Assembly (NCBI RefSeq): GCF_000512585.2
Contig: NC_089244.1
Span: forward strand, 310,001 to 374,000
DNA: 64,000 nt
Direction: 5' to 3'
From: Kwoniella bestiolae CBS 10118
Lineage: Eukaryota > Basidiomycota > Tremellomycetes > Tremellales > Cryptococcaceae
The notes beneath the pieces were generated by a model, which made no database searches, had not been told where the DNA came from, and worked only from the letters and a program-made list of their open reading frames with translations. The translations under genes were made by a program, and so were the position numbers. Positions 11,501-20,940 of this stretch are shown piece by piece; the first letter of the stretch is position 1; each line of letters opens with the position of its first letter.

Positions 11501-13157
11501 ATGATAATTTGGTCGAGCGGGGAGTGGCTTAATTCCTTCAGCTAATTTATCGTTCGATACGCCCGCGACCAATGATGGCGCAGGAGCAAAAGTAGGATAT
11601 TTCACAGCTGTATCACGTCGCCAGGTTGATATGTCGACGGGTGTGGCTTTGGTAAAGTCTTCATACAAACGCATGTTGTCAGTGTTCTTAGCCCTTTGAT
11701 GGGGCGATACGAATATATCTATTCGACTCACTCTTGTTCTCTGTTGGTAGTCCAGCTAGTTCCCGGCTCAGCGCTCTGGCTTTACTGACCTCCTTCATAC
11801 CTCCAAGACATGCCAAAAGAGTCTTCCATAGCAGCAACAACACCTTCTTTACTGGATAGCCCTTTGGTAATCTGTCTTTCAGCGAAGCGACCATCTGAAA
11901 TAGGACCAGTGGTAATGGTGGAGACATGGCCACTATAGTGGTATGAGTAAGCAGACCGATCGCAGGGCTTCAGATCTCGACTCGACAACTCACTCAGCTC
12001 ATCACCGAAAGCCTCATCTGTCCTAAACACCTCCACGATGAAGTATAACATCCCCAGCAGATCCATGAGTTCAGCGCTTCGATCGTCATACGGATCTACC
12101 TGAGCTGGTACTGTCCCAGGTGGCGCGCTCGCTGATTGCGGTTTGTCGTCTCTGTAAATAGCGAACCGTCCATTAACATCAGCCTTGCTGTGCTGTCGAT
12201 ACAACACAGCCCACTCACGCTGAAGCAGTATATTTCCTAGCAGCATCCCTCAATCCGACAACGATTGTGGCTATCCCGTCTACAGCTCTTATAGCTTTGG
12301 CATTCTCGATGACCCAATGAAGTTGCATCTCAGGTGAGGTCGTTTCAGCGAAAACACCTAATACAGCGATTGCATTAGCTGATATCCGCGGATTGCCGAT
12401 GTTTTACAGCCAGGTTCACTTACCTTGTAATAGATACAGTAGCCTGCCTTGAGCAGTGCGCCTGGTATCGTGGACAGGGCTCTCAAGGTACTCCAACTGT
12501 AGCTCAATGTATTCTCTTCGCTTGGGTAAGGGAGCTTCCGTCCAATCTGACGACATAGACAGGTGTCAGCTGAAGGGGATGGCAATTTGAGCACGTTGTC
12601 CTGCACTTACCACCATCAAAAGACCCCTTGAACTTCTCAGGCTGTTTTGCTATATGAGCCATCTCTACATATGGGTAAAACTCCTGCAACTCATTCATGA
12701 GCGTATCCGTATCGTCGTATCGGTAACTGAATAACTGAGTCTGCGAATTGGTACGATGAGCTTTAGCGTTGGACTCAATCTGAGCTTCAATGAACTTAGA
12801 ATAGCTCACTTTCTGCTTTTTCTCCATGGCAGCCGTATGAGCCTTCAGCTGTCCCAAAGTGATACTATCCTGTCCGGTAGGTGCTCCTCCAACATTATCT
12901 TCGAACCCATCTCGTTTTAACGGTAGCATTGCAGGTGCCCTAGGTCGAGTCAAAATAGGAGGAGCAGGTTGAGCAGTGCCTCGAGCCTGATTGGGGCCTT
13001 GTCCCACTCCTCTTACTACTCCTGCTGCTTGAGGTGGACCTTGAGGCTGACCTTGACCTTGTCCGACATTGCCTTCGCCCGGAGCCTGCTGCTGGGATGG
13101 CGCATTCCGGCGCATCATGTCGAACATCCCTCCAAAGACTGGTCGGTTGTTGGTCAT
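8565..13157 (-). CDS. FAR11: STRIPAK complex subunit FAR11/STRIP (N1221 family)
   Basis: Scaffold of the striatin-interacting phosphatase and kinase complex, which controls PP2A and Hippo/GCK kinase output in mating, septation and stress. Exon 1 (13157..12611) encodes a Gln/Pro/Gly-rich N-terminus and then LQEFYPYVEMAHIAKQPEKF. Exon 2 (12546..12424) gives DWTEAPLPKRREYIELQLEY, a family hallmark. Further exons give helical repeats (ELMDLLGMLYFIVEVFRTDE; KKVLLLLWKTLLACLGG), a Pro-rich insert, an acidic loop, then conserved C-terminal segments (HLDILKFHYFAQLLFDSNCA; LISDYSWRNFFSTINFLKIL; YLNCRPELRDDWL). The last exon is acidic and disordered, ending at TGA 8565-8567. About ten introns and roughly 1,100 residues fit the family. 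It is divergent with LSM5 and tail-to-tail with the RGS gene. Confidence 0.93.
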
Positions 13158-13503
13158 TGAAATAAGATGTAGCCGCTAGAGCGACCAGTCTGATCTGACT
13201 GCTCGTGCTGTTTTGAAGAGGTGACCTGAGTGTTTGATTTTATCGATATGCAGTTGCTCGTCATCATCAACATTGCATTGTTCATCATCATCCCATTCAC
13301 TTTCAGATGTCATTCAACGATTCAACCAAAACGCGGGGTAACAAGCGAGTAGTCCACGTGGGTTTGATCCCGTCCACGCCTCGCCTGCAGCTCATCTTGA
13401 AGAATGTCACCTCTCTCTCTCTCCCTCTGCTCAAATTCCACAATTGCTTTCTCATCTTTTGCTCTCATTCAACACCAGCTCACATCCCCAACAATAGAGC
13501 AAC
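13158..13503. promoter_or_regulatory. divergent FAR11/LSM5 promoter with an E-box
   Basis: The 346-bp gap between two divergent starts must hold both core promoters. A perfect palindrome CCACGTGG lies at 13354-13361, a consensus site for bHLH factors. A pyrimidine-rich tract (about 13408-13490) leads into the LSM5 start. Confidence 0.5.
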
Positions 13504-14021
13504 ATGGCAAGCACAATCCTTCCCCTCGAGCTTGTCGATAGGTGTATTGGATCACCTATATGGGTGCTCATGAAGAATGAGAGGGAGTTTACGGGGACAT
13601 TGATGGGTTTCGATGATTATGTTAGTGAGTATCGACATTTCTCGTGTCATATCAGTTTGCAAGTTGGTCGATCCCAGGAAGCTGATGATTATGTGATTTG
13701 ATAGATATGGTGCTGAAAGATGTCAAGGAGTAGTGAGTGATACTCTCGGCCTGTCTTGACACATAACCCTAGTCGGGGATCCGCTTTTGTACCTACCTTC
13801 TGAAGAACACACTTCGTCTTCCTCTGCATGAGTCCAGGTGCTAATGTTGCTGATACAGCGAGGTCACACCTGAAGGAATCACCGAGACAGAGCTGGGTCA
13901 GACATTGTTGAATGGAAACAACATAGCAATGGTAAGCGGGCTGCTTCCTCGAACGAGATACTTTAACTCATGATCCTCGATCTGTCAGCTCATACCAGGT
14001 GGAAGAGGCCCCAAAGCGTAG
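13504..14021 (+). CDS. LSM5: U6 snRNA-associated Sm-like protein LSm5
   Basis: Subunit of the LSm2-8 ring that binds the 3' end of U6 snRNA in the nucleus and of LSm1-7 in cytoplasmic decapping. Four exons (13504..13624, 13705..13732, 13859..13931, 13989..14021) join in phase to 84 residues. Sm1 is visible as LELVDRCIGSPIWVLMKNER followed by GTLMGFDDYVNMVL. Sm2 is visible as LLNGNNIAMLIPGG. The length and the MAS-ILPLELVD start match the family closely. Exon 2 is only 28 nt, a microexon by local standards. Confidence 0.96.
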
Positions 14022-14396
14022 TCGTAGTGATAGATCGAAGAGATAACAAAGCTGGATATATCCCCAATGTAACAGTAGATACCCCCATGTCTCGCTCTGT
14101 TCAACGGAGAAACCGACATAACGAGTCGTTCCCGTCACTGCAACACAAACGAGGATAAACGCTCGTATCAGCAGCAAGAATTCATGGATCATATCAAACC
14201 CTCAAAATTGAAAAGAATGCTCATGGGGCCATTCCAGCACAACCGAATGATGCTGTATATCTGTTACATGGTATCACTGACCTATCAAAATACAAATACA
14301 ACTAACATGCTATTGAAGAGTCCACAGACAAGCGGATAGAAAAAGCGATTATAACAGCTATATCGAAACAATTTCAACCAAATACTCAATGTATAA

Positions 14397-16312
14397 TTAG
14401 GTAGCAATCCCCAGAGCACTGAAACCCAAAACCACCTCATCCTCCTCCGCATCCAAATCCTGACCGACAATCTGCACATGATCCACCACTCTCGACCTGG
14501 TATCGTGGACCATGACTGGACCGCCCCTTCTAGCAGCCTTCAAAGCTTTGATCCGATTAATCGTCTGATCTCTCTCCATCTGCCAGTCATCCACCTCAGT
14601 CCCCGCTGTAGGAGCGTTGACGCCAAAGAAAGAGTGTCGATGTACCGGAGGAGGCGGTAATCCAGGTTCATAGTGTATGAATTCCAATCTCACGCCCGCC
14701 TCTTCACAGATATCCCTGATGGGCTTATGTGATCTGGTGGTCGTCATTCGATGCGTGTAGATACAGTTCAGAGTCCCATCGAAGATGAATTCACCGCCTA
14801 ATTGAGTGAAGTGACCTGGGTTTCGCAATGGCATCCTTGTGGCACGTTTGACAGTTTGGACGGTGGATTCCATGGCTGATTGGACAAGGTAATCCCCTTT
14901 GTGCTCTTCGTCACCTCCATTCCCTGTTTGACGGGTCAGGCCGAGAGATCGGTAGAGTGCCAGGGTAGGGTCGGTGTACATTTTGAATGGACATCGGAAT
15001 GATTTGTCTAATTGAGCAAACAAGATCAGCTAATCTGCAACACGGTAGTTGTTGATGTAAAAACTGAAGATTACTCACTCCTGTATCCATCTAACATCTT
15101 ATCAGACCCATTACCGATGATGATCAGATCTACATTGGCTTCTTCCAGCGCATCGAGGCTCACTTCAGCGAGGATCGAGTTCATATATTGCGCGCAGAGT
15201 GGACAGTACCCTACAAGTTTGATACCAATCGAATCAGCCACTGACCATGCCCGCGTACCATAGAAAAAGAGGGACTTACAGTGTCTTATGAAGATAACTA
15301 TAGTCCTCCTGTTCCTGACGAGATCACCGAACCTGACTTTCTTCCCCCGCTCATCAATAACTTCCAATAAACTAGCCTCAAATAGCATTTTCTGCGTCGG
15401 CGCTCTATCTTCGTCGAAGGCTGCCTTCTCCTGCTCAACCCTCTCTTTCTTCTCTTTTGAGGTTTCTTTGTGTTTCTTCTCCTTTATCTTCTTACCGGAA
15501 GAGGATAGAGAATCCTCTAATTTCACCTCATCGAACAGCGACCAAGTTTCGCACGAGGCACTTCCACATCGTTCCCTCGCTCGTCTCCTCCGGGATGACG
15601 AGCCAGTAGCACTGGTGGCGTATGAGTCTGTGGAATCTATCGAACCTCCTCGGAGTTTACTGGGTTGATATTTGGGTGTGAGGAGGATATCCGATCGAGA
15701 GGAGGACGATTTGGATGATTTGAGGAATCCCATGTTGTTATTGTTATTGTTCGATGTTGATGATGAAGAAGAGGAATGGTGAGATACCATGGAAGAGGAT
15801 GCTGGATATGGGAATGGTTCAGCGCCGATTGAAGCCTTTCGAGTCTTTATGTTGTGATCGACGTTGGTACCGTATTTCTGGGAGTGGGATGACGATCGAT
15901 TGACCATTGCCATTGCCGATACCGATGATTGTGGAGTATCTACATCCAAGACATATGGTCTTGATTTGCTGGAACCAGATGAGACAGGCACAGGTAGTTG
16001 GATTGTCTTAGACATTGGGGAAATTTCCTCTTCCATACACAATTCAAAATCCGCGGACAGTCTATTGAATGCGTGGCCGTTGCTGTTGATAGTTGGAGGC
16101 GAAGTGCGGGCGAGGTTCTCGAGGGATTCCGTCCAGGCTGGTGGAAGTTTTCTCGATAATCTCCTTTCGGAAGTGCTAGCACCGGTGGAGATACTCTGCG
16201 ATCTTGATGGTGTGTGTAAATGGGACAGAGCCGGAGAAGAGTGGGTGCTGAGCGATTGCGAGCGGGGGATGAATGGTGACGAAGATGGGATTGGGGAATT
16301 TTCTAAATCCAT
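14397..16312 (-). CDS. AhpC/TSA (PRXL2-type) thioredoxin-fold protein with long disordered N-terminus
   Basis: Three exons (16312..15280, 15210..15079, 15007..14397) join in phase to 591 residues. About 300 N-terminal residues are Ser-rich and disordered, followed by a Lys/Glu-rich coiled stretch (KKIKEKKHKETSKEKKERVE). The fold then begins: FEASLLEVIDERGKKVRFGD, a strand IVIFIRHW, and YCPLCAQYM across the first splice junction. LIIIGNGSDKMLDGYR and FKMYTDPTLALYRSLGL follow, as in the AhpC-TSA_2/PRXL2 (AAED1) family. These proteins are redox-like, but their substrates are poorly known; whether the CPLC pair is catalytic is inference. The C-terminal 80 or so residues extend past the usual fold. 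Confidence 0.85.
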
Positions 16313-17166
16313 CTTGAATGCAAACTTCTTTTAAAGTTTCTCGATATGTGGTAAGAAAGAAAGACCGAATTTGGTATACACTGTAGTAACTTTGGCAGTG
16401 GAAGGAATGTACAGGGGATGGGATGTAACGGGAACGATATCGGGAGCTGGTAAGAACTTTACTTTCACGATTATATATATAGTAGGCAGAAGTGGTCGAA
16501 CGGATCAAGGAATTAGATAGGGAAAGGATGGATTTTTGTTTCACATGTTCATAATATATAGATCGTTCCTCGTCTAACTGTTCTGTACTGTGTCCTCAGA
16601 GTGCATGCAGAGGGCGCCAGAGGTGAATAACCAGGATAGCAACTGCGGGCAAGTGACATTTAGATCAGGGCCGAGTTACCACTATTTTAATGAATGGTAA
16701 ATTTAGGATCTCTCGATGCCTATTCATCTCTCCGACCGTTTCAACCTCGTCCACCTATACAGATAAATATCATATCGGACTGAACATGAAGATCTCGTCA
16801 TCGTACCTGTACGTCCTGCCGATTAAGTGGATCCGGAGGGTACGTACGGTATGTATGGTGGAATGGAGCATCCAAGTCGTCATTCGATTCTCGGTTTCTC
16901 AAAATGTAATGTTTCCATCTCGTCATATGCTACTTCTTCGACCTGCGCTATCAAAGTCCAGAAGACACGTATGACTGCATTAGCTCCAGCCGGTCTGGCG
17001 CATTCTTGCACGCACAAATTAGACTTCCCTTCCCGTCCGTTCATTTCACAAGTGTTTAATCAATTAATCGCGAAAAGATAAAGTGTGGCTTGGCTTTGAC
17101 CCTTGATGACAAGTCACCGATTGAATTTTGGTATGACGTTTCGGAAAATGTTTAACCAGGTTCCTG
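16313..17166. other. intergenic, no gene supported
   Basis: This holds the promoter of the AhpC/TSA gene and unassigned sequence. A frame at 16827-17081 is open but has no ATG start; GTACGT and GTATGT motifs near 16838-16855 could be donors, but no coherent exon set emerged. Confidence 0.4.
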
Positions 17167-17397
17167 ATGGCTCAATACGAGTACGAGTACGATATTGTGG
17201 TGTGGGTGGAATCAACCGGGTGAGTATAATCTGATGATTTCGTCTGGGACTGAATCAGATCAATGTTCAGCAATGCAGGAACAACCTCTGCAAGTGAGTT
17301 TCGTATTATCTGTTTCCTTGTCCTTCCACGTGGGCCTGGTTCAGAAGATGATGCAGCTCGTTGGAGTAGTGGAATATACCAACCAACGTTAACCTAG
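17167..17397 (+). CDS. candidate small spliced gene
   Basis: ATG at 17167 opens exon 1 (17167..17219), ending at a GTGAGT donor. A TTCAG acceptor gives the 23-nt exon 2 (17271..17293), followed by another GTGAGT donor and TTCAG acceptor. Exon 3 starts at 17345 and stops at TAG 17395-17397, for a total of 42 residues beginning MAQYEYEYDIVVWVESTG. Both introns are 50-51 nt with classic ends, which is why I list it. An alternative uses a fourth intron (17388-17434) and continues in phase to a TAA at 17648, giving 110 residues. No homology is recognised. It could also be a spliced non-coding transcript. Confidence 0.35.
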
Positions 17398-17649
17398 TTT
17401 TCGAATGCTTTTGAAGAGGATTCATCATTCCTAGGAATTTGTTTGCCAAGAAAGGGGCAGATCAAGCTTCAACCCCACGCCTGGCTCATTGTTCGGTTCA
17501 TGGAACTCCACTTGTATCACAGCGTGTGTCAAGTGACAAGTCCAAGGATGTCTCCATTCCTCGCCGTCTTCCCCCTTCTCTAGCAGTGATGCCATGCTCA
17601 GACTTCAGCTTTCCGGAACACCGTCTGGGGATTTTATCCCGACTGTAAC

Positions 17650-18224
17650 GTCGTTGTTGATGTGCCTTCTATGGGGAAAAACATCTGTATAACCTCAAGT
17701 ACCTACCTTTGATGTGGCAAGGCTTCAAATCCAGCATGCCCTTTTTACTGCGGTCCTCAGTGGAGTCCAAACGCGTTTCACGACGGCTTCGATATTTTCT
17801 CTCTAGTGACAATTCGTGTAGAAGCCAAAAGCCTGAACACTAAGAGCTGACGTCAATCAGAGAACCGAGCGAGAAAGGATGAAATAAATGCGGTACAACA
17901 GACAAGATGTATAATATCATGCACAACAGCTCTATACAAAGGATGACTTCTTCAAACAAAGGGCTGGGCCATAGTACAGCAGTACCAGCAAATCTTCGCT
18001 TTCAGATTTAAGATATATAAGACCGAATTGCTGCCCTGCCTCGACATCCCTATCTGACCATCAAACACTCACTACCTTGCCCTCCGCGGATCTCTGACCA
18101 CTGATAAAGGTAAGTTCGCATACCGGAGCTCACAGGGCGAATTAGAGTGGATGCTGATCTGCACCTATGTGGAAGCAGACCACCACCGCTCTCAGTCTCA
18201 AACTAGACTTTCCACAATTACGAA
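17650..18224 (+). promoter_or_regulatory. promoter and leader of the coiled-coil gene, with TATA box and 5'-UTR intron
   Basis: TATATAA is at 18014-18020, about 205 nt before the start codon. A GTAAGT donor at 18110 and a CAG ending at 18178 outline a 69-nt leader intron. The intron carries the only ATGs between the TATA box and the start (18151 and 18166), so splicing would leave an ATG-free leader. Confidence 0.45.
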
Positions 18225-19364
18225 ATGACGGATTTCGCAGTATCCTCGGGGCAGCCCCACCATCACCCAGTCAATGGAAAGCTCGACCCCCTGTCCAGTT
18301 TTAATCGCAACATAGAAGCTCTGGAACAATCGATCACAGGCCTGAGCAGCTGGGAACCACGGCTGAGGAACCTGAACATCTCATCGGTCGAGTCATTAAA
18401 CGAGGAACAGCTCTCGAGAATAGAATACGCCAACAAGGAATTGAAAGACTGTGAAAAATTTCTGGGTGCAGCTCGGAAGGCATGGTCCGAGCTGAGAGAA
18501 CTTGAAGACCTGGAAAGAACTATCGACAGCAACGTCAATTCCTTGAACAGAGCGAAGGAAGATATGAAACAGGCCCTCACAGATCATATACCTAAAGCCT
18601 TGGCTACCATGATGAACAGTATCACTTGTATCAAAAAGGCCACTCAAGACTTAGATAAGGTGGTGACCAAGTTTGTTTGTTCAGAAATGCTTGAGATAAA
18701 GGCCAGAAAGAAAGCGGTGCAAAATCACGGACGTGATTTCAAAACAGCCGTCAGCGTTCTCGACTGGTGCACGCCTGTAACAGGTATTGGGCAAGCAGAA
18801 TCGGCCAGATTAATTCGATCCATAGAGAGTCAAATCACAAAGCTCAACTCAGAGTCCGATATGAGCCTGCTGGATCGGGTAACCACACTCAAGAACAAAT
18901 ACAAGGATTGGAGAGCAAACCTGACAGGGCGTTCTCGATCTGCCAGAGAGAGCCCCAACCTTGATGACAAAATCTGCTCTCTGAAGACAGGTCTTGAACT
19001 GAGGATGGAATCTGCCCATTCAGGCTGGGAGACGAAATATGCCAGGATTGCAAATGACTATCTGAGCAAGGGAGAAAGCCTGATCGACAATGCAATAGCT
19101 AAAGGAAACACCTTCATGTCCAGCGCTCGATCAGCATCTACAAGCATGAGTGCTGACGAGTGGGACAACCTCACCAAGGCTCGAAAAGCATGGTCTGCCA
19201 GCTTGGAACAGGTCGATCACAACACGTGCGAGCTACTTGAAGTTCCCTCGCTTGCCCCGAACAACCTACCATTCCTCATAAAGAGCAATGAGCTCGATAA
19301 GCTCAAAGAGGAAGTGACAGAGGCTGAGAGGATCTTCAATGAGGTCAAGCAATCTTTCGAATGA
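18225..19364 (+). CDS. orphan intronless coiled-coil protein
   Basis: A single uninterrupted frame of 379 residues starting MTDFAVSSGQPHHHP; the function is not recognised. The sequence is almost entirely predicted helix with heptad-like spacing and many Lys/Glu pairs, for example KELKDCEKFLGAARKAWSEL and LKEEVTEAERIFNEVKQSFE. The motif A-RKAWS appears twice (about residues 85 and 308), suggesting internal duplication. There is no signal peptide or membrane segment. The absence of introns is unusual here, where nearly every other gene has several. The start is the first ATG after the TATA box once the leader intron is removed. It is followed 620 nt later by a second intronless coiled-coil gene. 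Confidence 0.75.
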   Translation: MTDFAVSSGQPHHHPVNGKLDPLSSFNRNIEALEQSITGLSSWEPRLRNLNISSVESLNEEQLSRIEYANKELKDCEKFLGAARKAWSELRELEDLERTIDSNVNSLNRAKEDMKQALTDHIPKALATMMNSITCIKKATQDLDKVVTKFVCSEMLEIKARKKAVQNHGRDFKTAVSVLDWCTPVTGIGQAESARLIRSIESQITKLNSESDMSLLDRVTTLKNKYKDWRANLTGRSRSARESPNLDDKICSLKTGLELRMESAHSGWETKYARIANDYLSKGESLIDNAIAKGNTFMSSARSASTSMSADEWDNLTKARKAWSASLEQVDHNTCELLEVPSLAPNNLPFLIKSNELDKLKEEVTEAERIFNEVKQSFE

Positions 19365-19984
19365 AATGCCTTCCTATTCTAAGGGCAATGGGACGATAAA
19401 GGGATCTTAGATGGTACCAGTATTCTGGTTTAAGTCTATGGCGGAAACATTGGGGAAGAGGCTCAAATAGGACGGCTACATGTATGTGGGAGTCAGGTGC
19501 GGTAAGAACAGATTCATAGTGTAGCACTTTGCTGCACAGCCTGATTCACATGAGCAGCTGCCACCTGTTGTGTCATTGGCATTCATCCTATTCATACCTT
19601 TGGCTATGGCAAATACAATTTCTCGTAGCTAACCGATCAGATCGCATGCGAGCATACTAAGACGTATGCAGCGTAAAAATCCTACGATCTAGTATGCGGT
19701 AGAGCTTCAAGGCTCCAGAGCCAAGGATGCATGTGTTGAATTCGTGATGAGAATCACCCTTTCTCATCGCAGAGAGGTTGTACAGAAGGGCAATGCCATC
19801 ATTATCAAAGGTGCATTTGTCTTCGGAAGTACAATTGTAGGTTATTGTTGAAAGGCTGGTTGTAGTCGTGTAGAGTCCGATACTGTAGTGTCAGTTGATG
19901 ATTCCGCTATTATACACCCCTAGCCATTTATCTATCACAACACAGCACGACTTTCCTCAATAGCTGGTCGAACCCAAACGAAAG
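19365..19984. other. spacer between the two orphan coiled-coil genes
   Basis: This holds the 3' region of the first gene and the promoter of the second. A TATA-like TTATACA lies about 75 nt before the ATG at 19985. No gene is seen. Confidence 0.4.
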
Positions 19985-20536
19985 ATGAGTTCCGCCAACA
20001 CAGTGAAGAACAGTTACGACAAGTTATCGGGCCAATATGAAATTACGGCCCATACGTTCAATCACACGCGCTTCAAATCAGATACAGACATTGAAGAGAT
20101 CGAGAAGCTTCAGAAAGCTCGAATGGACGTGATGACCGCCAAAGGTCGATATGACTCTGCAAAGAAGTCAGAAGCAGGGGAGTCCCTCGTAACCTCGATG
20201 ATGGAATCTTCCCTGTTGAAAAGTCAAATAATATACGGAAAAGCCCTAGCGAAGTTCTCTAGGAAAGCAATCCCGTGGGCAGAGGAGGTATATGCCAAGC
20301 ATACTCAAGTAGGAAAGGTCTTCGTCGAATCTGCTCAATCTGGTGACCCCGACCTTGCCACAGCCTTCTCTGAATGGGTAGAATCGAAAAACACCGTGGA
20401 TAAACTGGCACCCACTCTTCTCAAGTGCCGGACGGAATCTGCCCAAGGGGATGTTGGTACTCTCGGCGAGGCTTGGACGGAGTGGTTGGCTACTTTGGAA
20501 GCTGCCGGCGTTGTGGAGATCACATGTTTCAAATGA
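19985..20536 (+). CDS. second orphan intronless helical protein
   Basis: An uninterrupted 183-residue frame starting MSSANTVKNSYDKLSGQYEI. It is helical and charged, with KLQKARMDVMTAKGRYDSAK and a C-terminal EAWTEWLATLEAAG segment. Like its neighbour it lacks introns, a signal peptide and membrane segments, and no known domain is visible. Trp-centred helices followed by Ala/Lys/Glu-rich turns resemble the last third of the upstream protein, so a shared origin is possible but unproven. It has the same strand and a similar promoter arrangement. Confidence 0.7.
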   Translation: MSSANTVKNSYDKLSGQYEITAHTFNHTRFKSDTDIEEIEKLQKARMDVMTAKGRYDSAKKSEAGESLVTSMMESSLLKSQIIYGKALAKFSRKAIPWAEEVYAKHTQVGKVFVESAQSGDPDLATAFSEWVESKNTVDKLAPTLLKCRTESAQGDVGTLGEAWTEWLATLEAAGVVEITCFK

Positions 20537-20940
20537 ATCATCATCTGCACTTTTAATTGCGGCGCCGGCACCAGTAGATAACCTTTTTTCTGGAATGTGT
20601 TCCATATGAGACTATTCTACTGCAGTACGCATCCTTACGTATTCGTTTTTGTTTCAATATGCAAAATAATTCTCAAACAGCTTTCTGATCATGCCATATC
20701 TCCATATCCTGCATTTCCACCGTTTGAAAACTTGACGGTTAGTATGAATTAATTTGAATCGGGGTATAAAAATCGAAATGGCACGGTACAGTATTTGTAC
20801 AATGACACAATGAATACATGACTTACGCTGGATGATACAGGACAGCTATTACAAATTTACATTTTCGTATGATTCATACTCGGGTTCGCTTCTTCATTCT
20901 TCTTCTTTCGTTTCCCAATGCCTTTTTCGTCCCCAGCCTC
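20537..20940. other. convergent 3' region
   Basis: AT-rich spacer between the plus-strand orphan gene and the minus-strand questin-oxidase-like gene. No gene is seen. Confidence 0.4.

Noticed and set aside
13360..13400. tRNA-like GGTTTGATCCC near LSM5
   Set aside because: No cloverleaf; it lies in a divergent promoter beside an E-box.
15864..16334. 156-codon plus-strand frame
   Set aside because: Antisense of the Ser-rich N-terminus of the AhpC/TSA gene; that strand has the spliced, conserved model.
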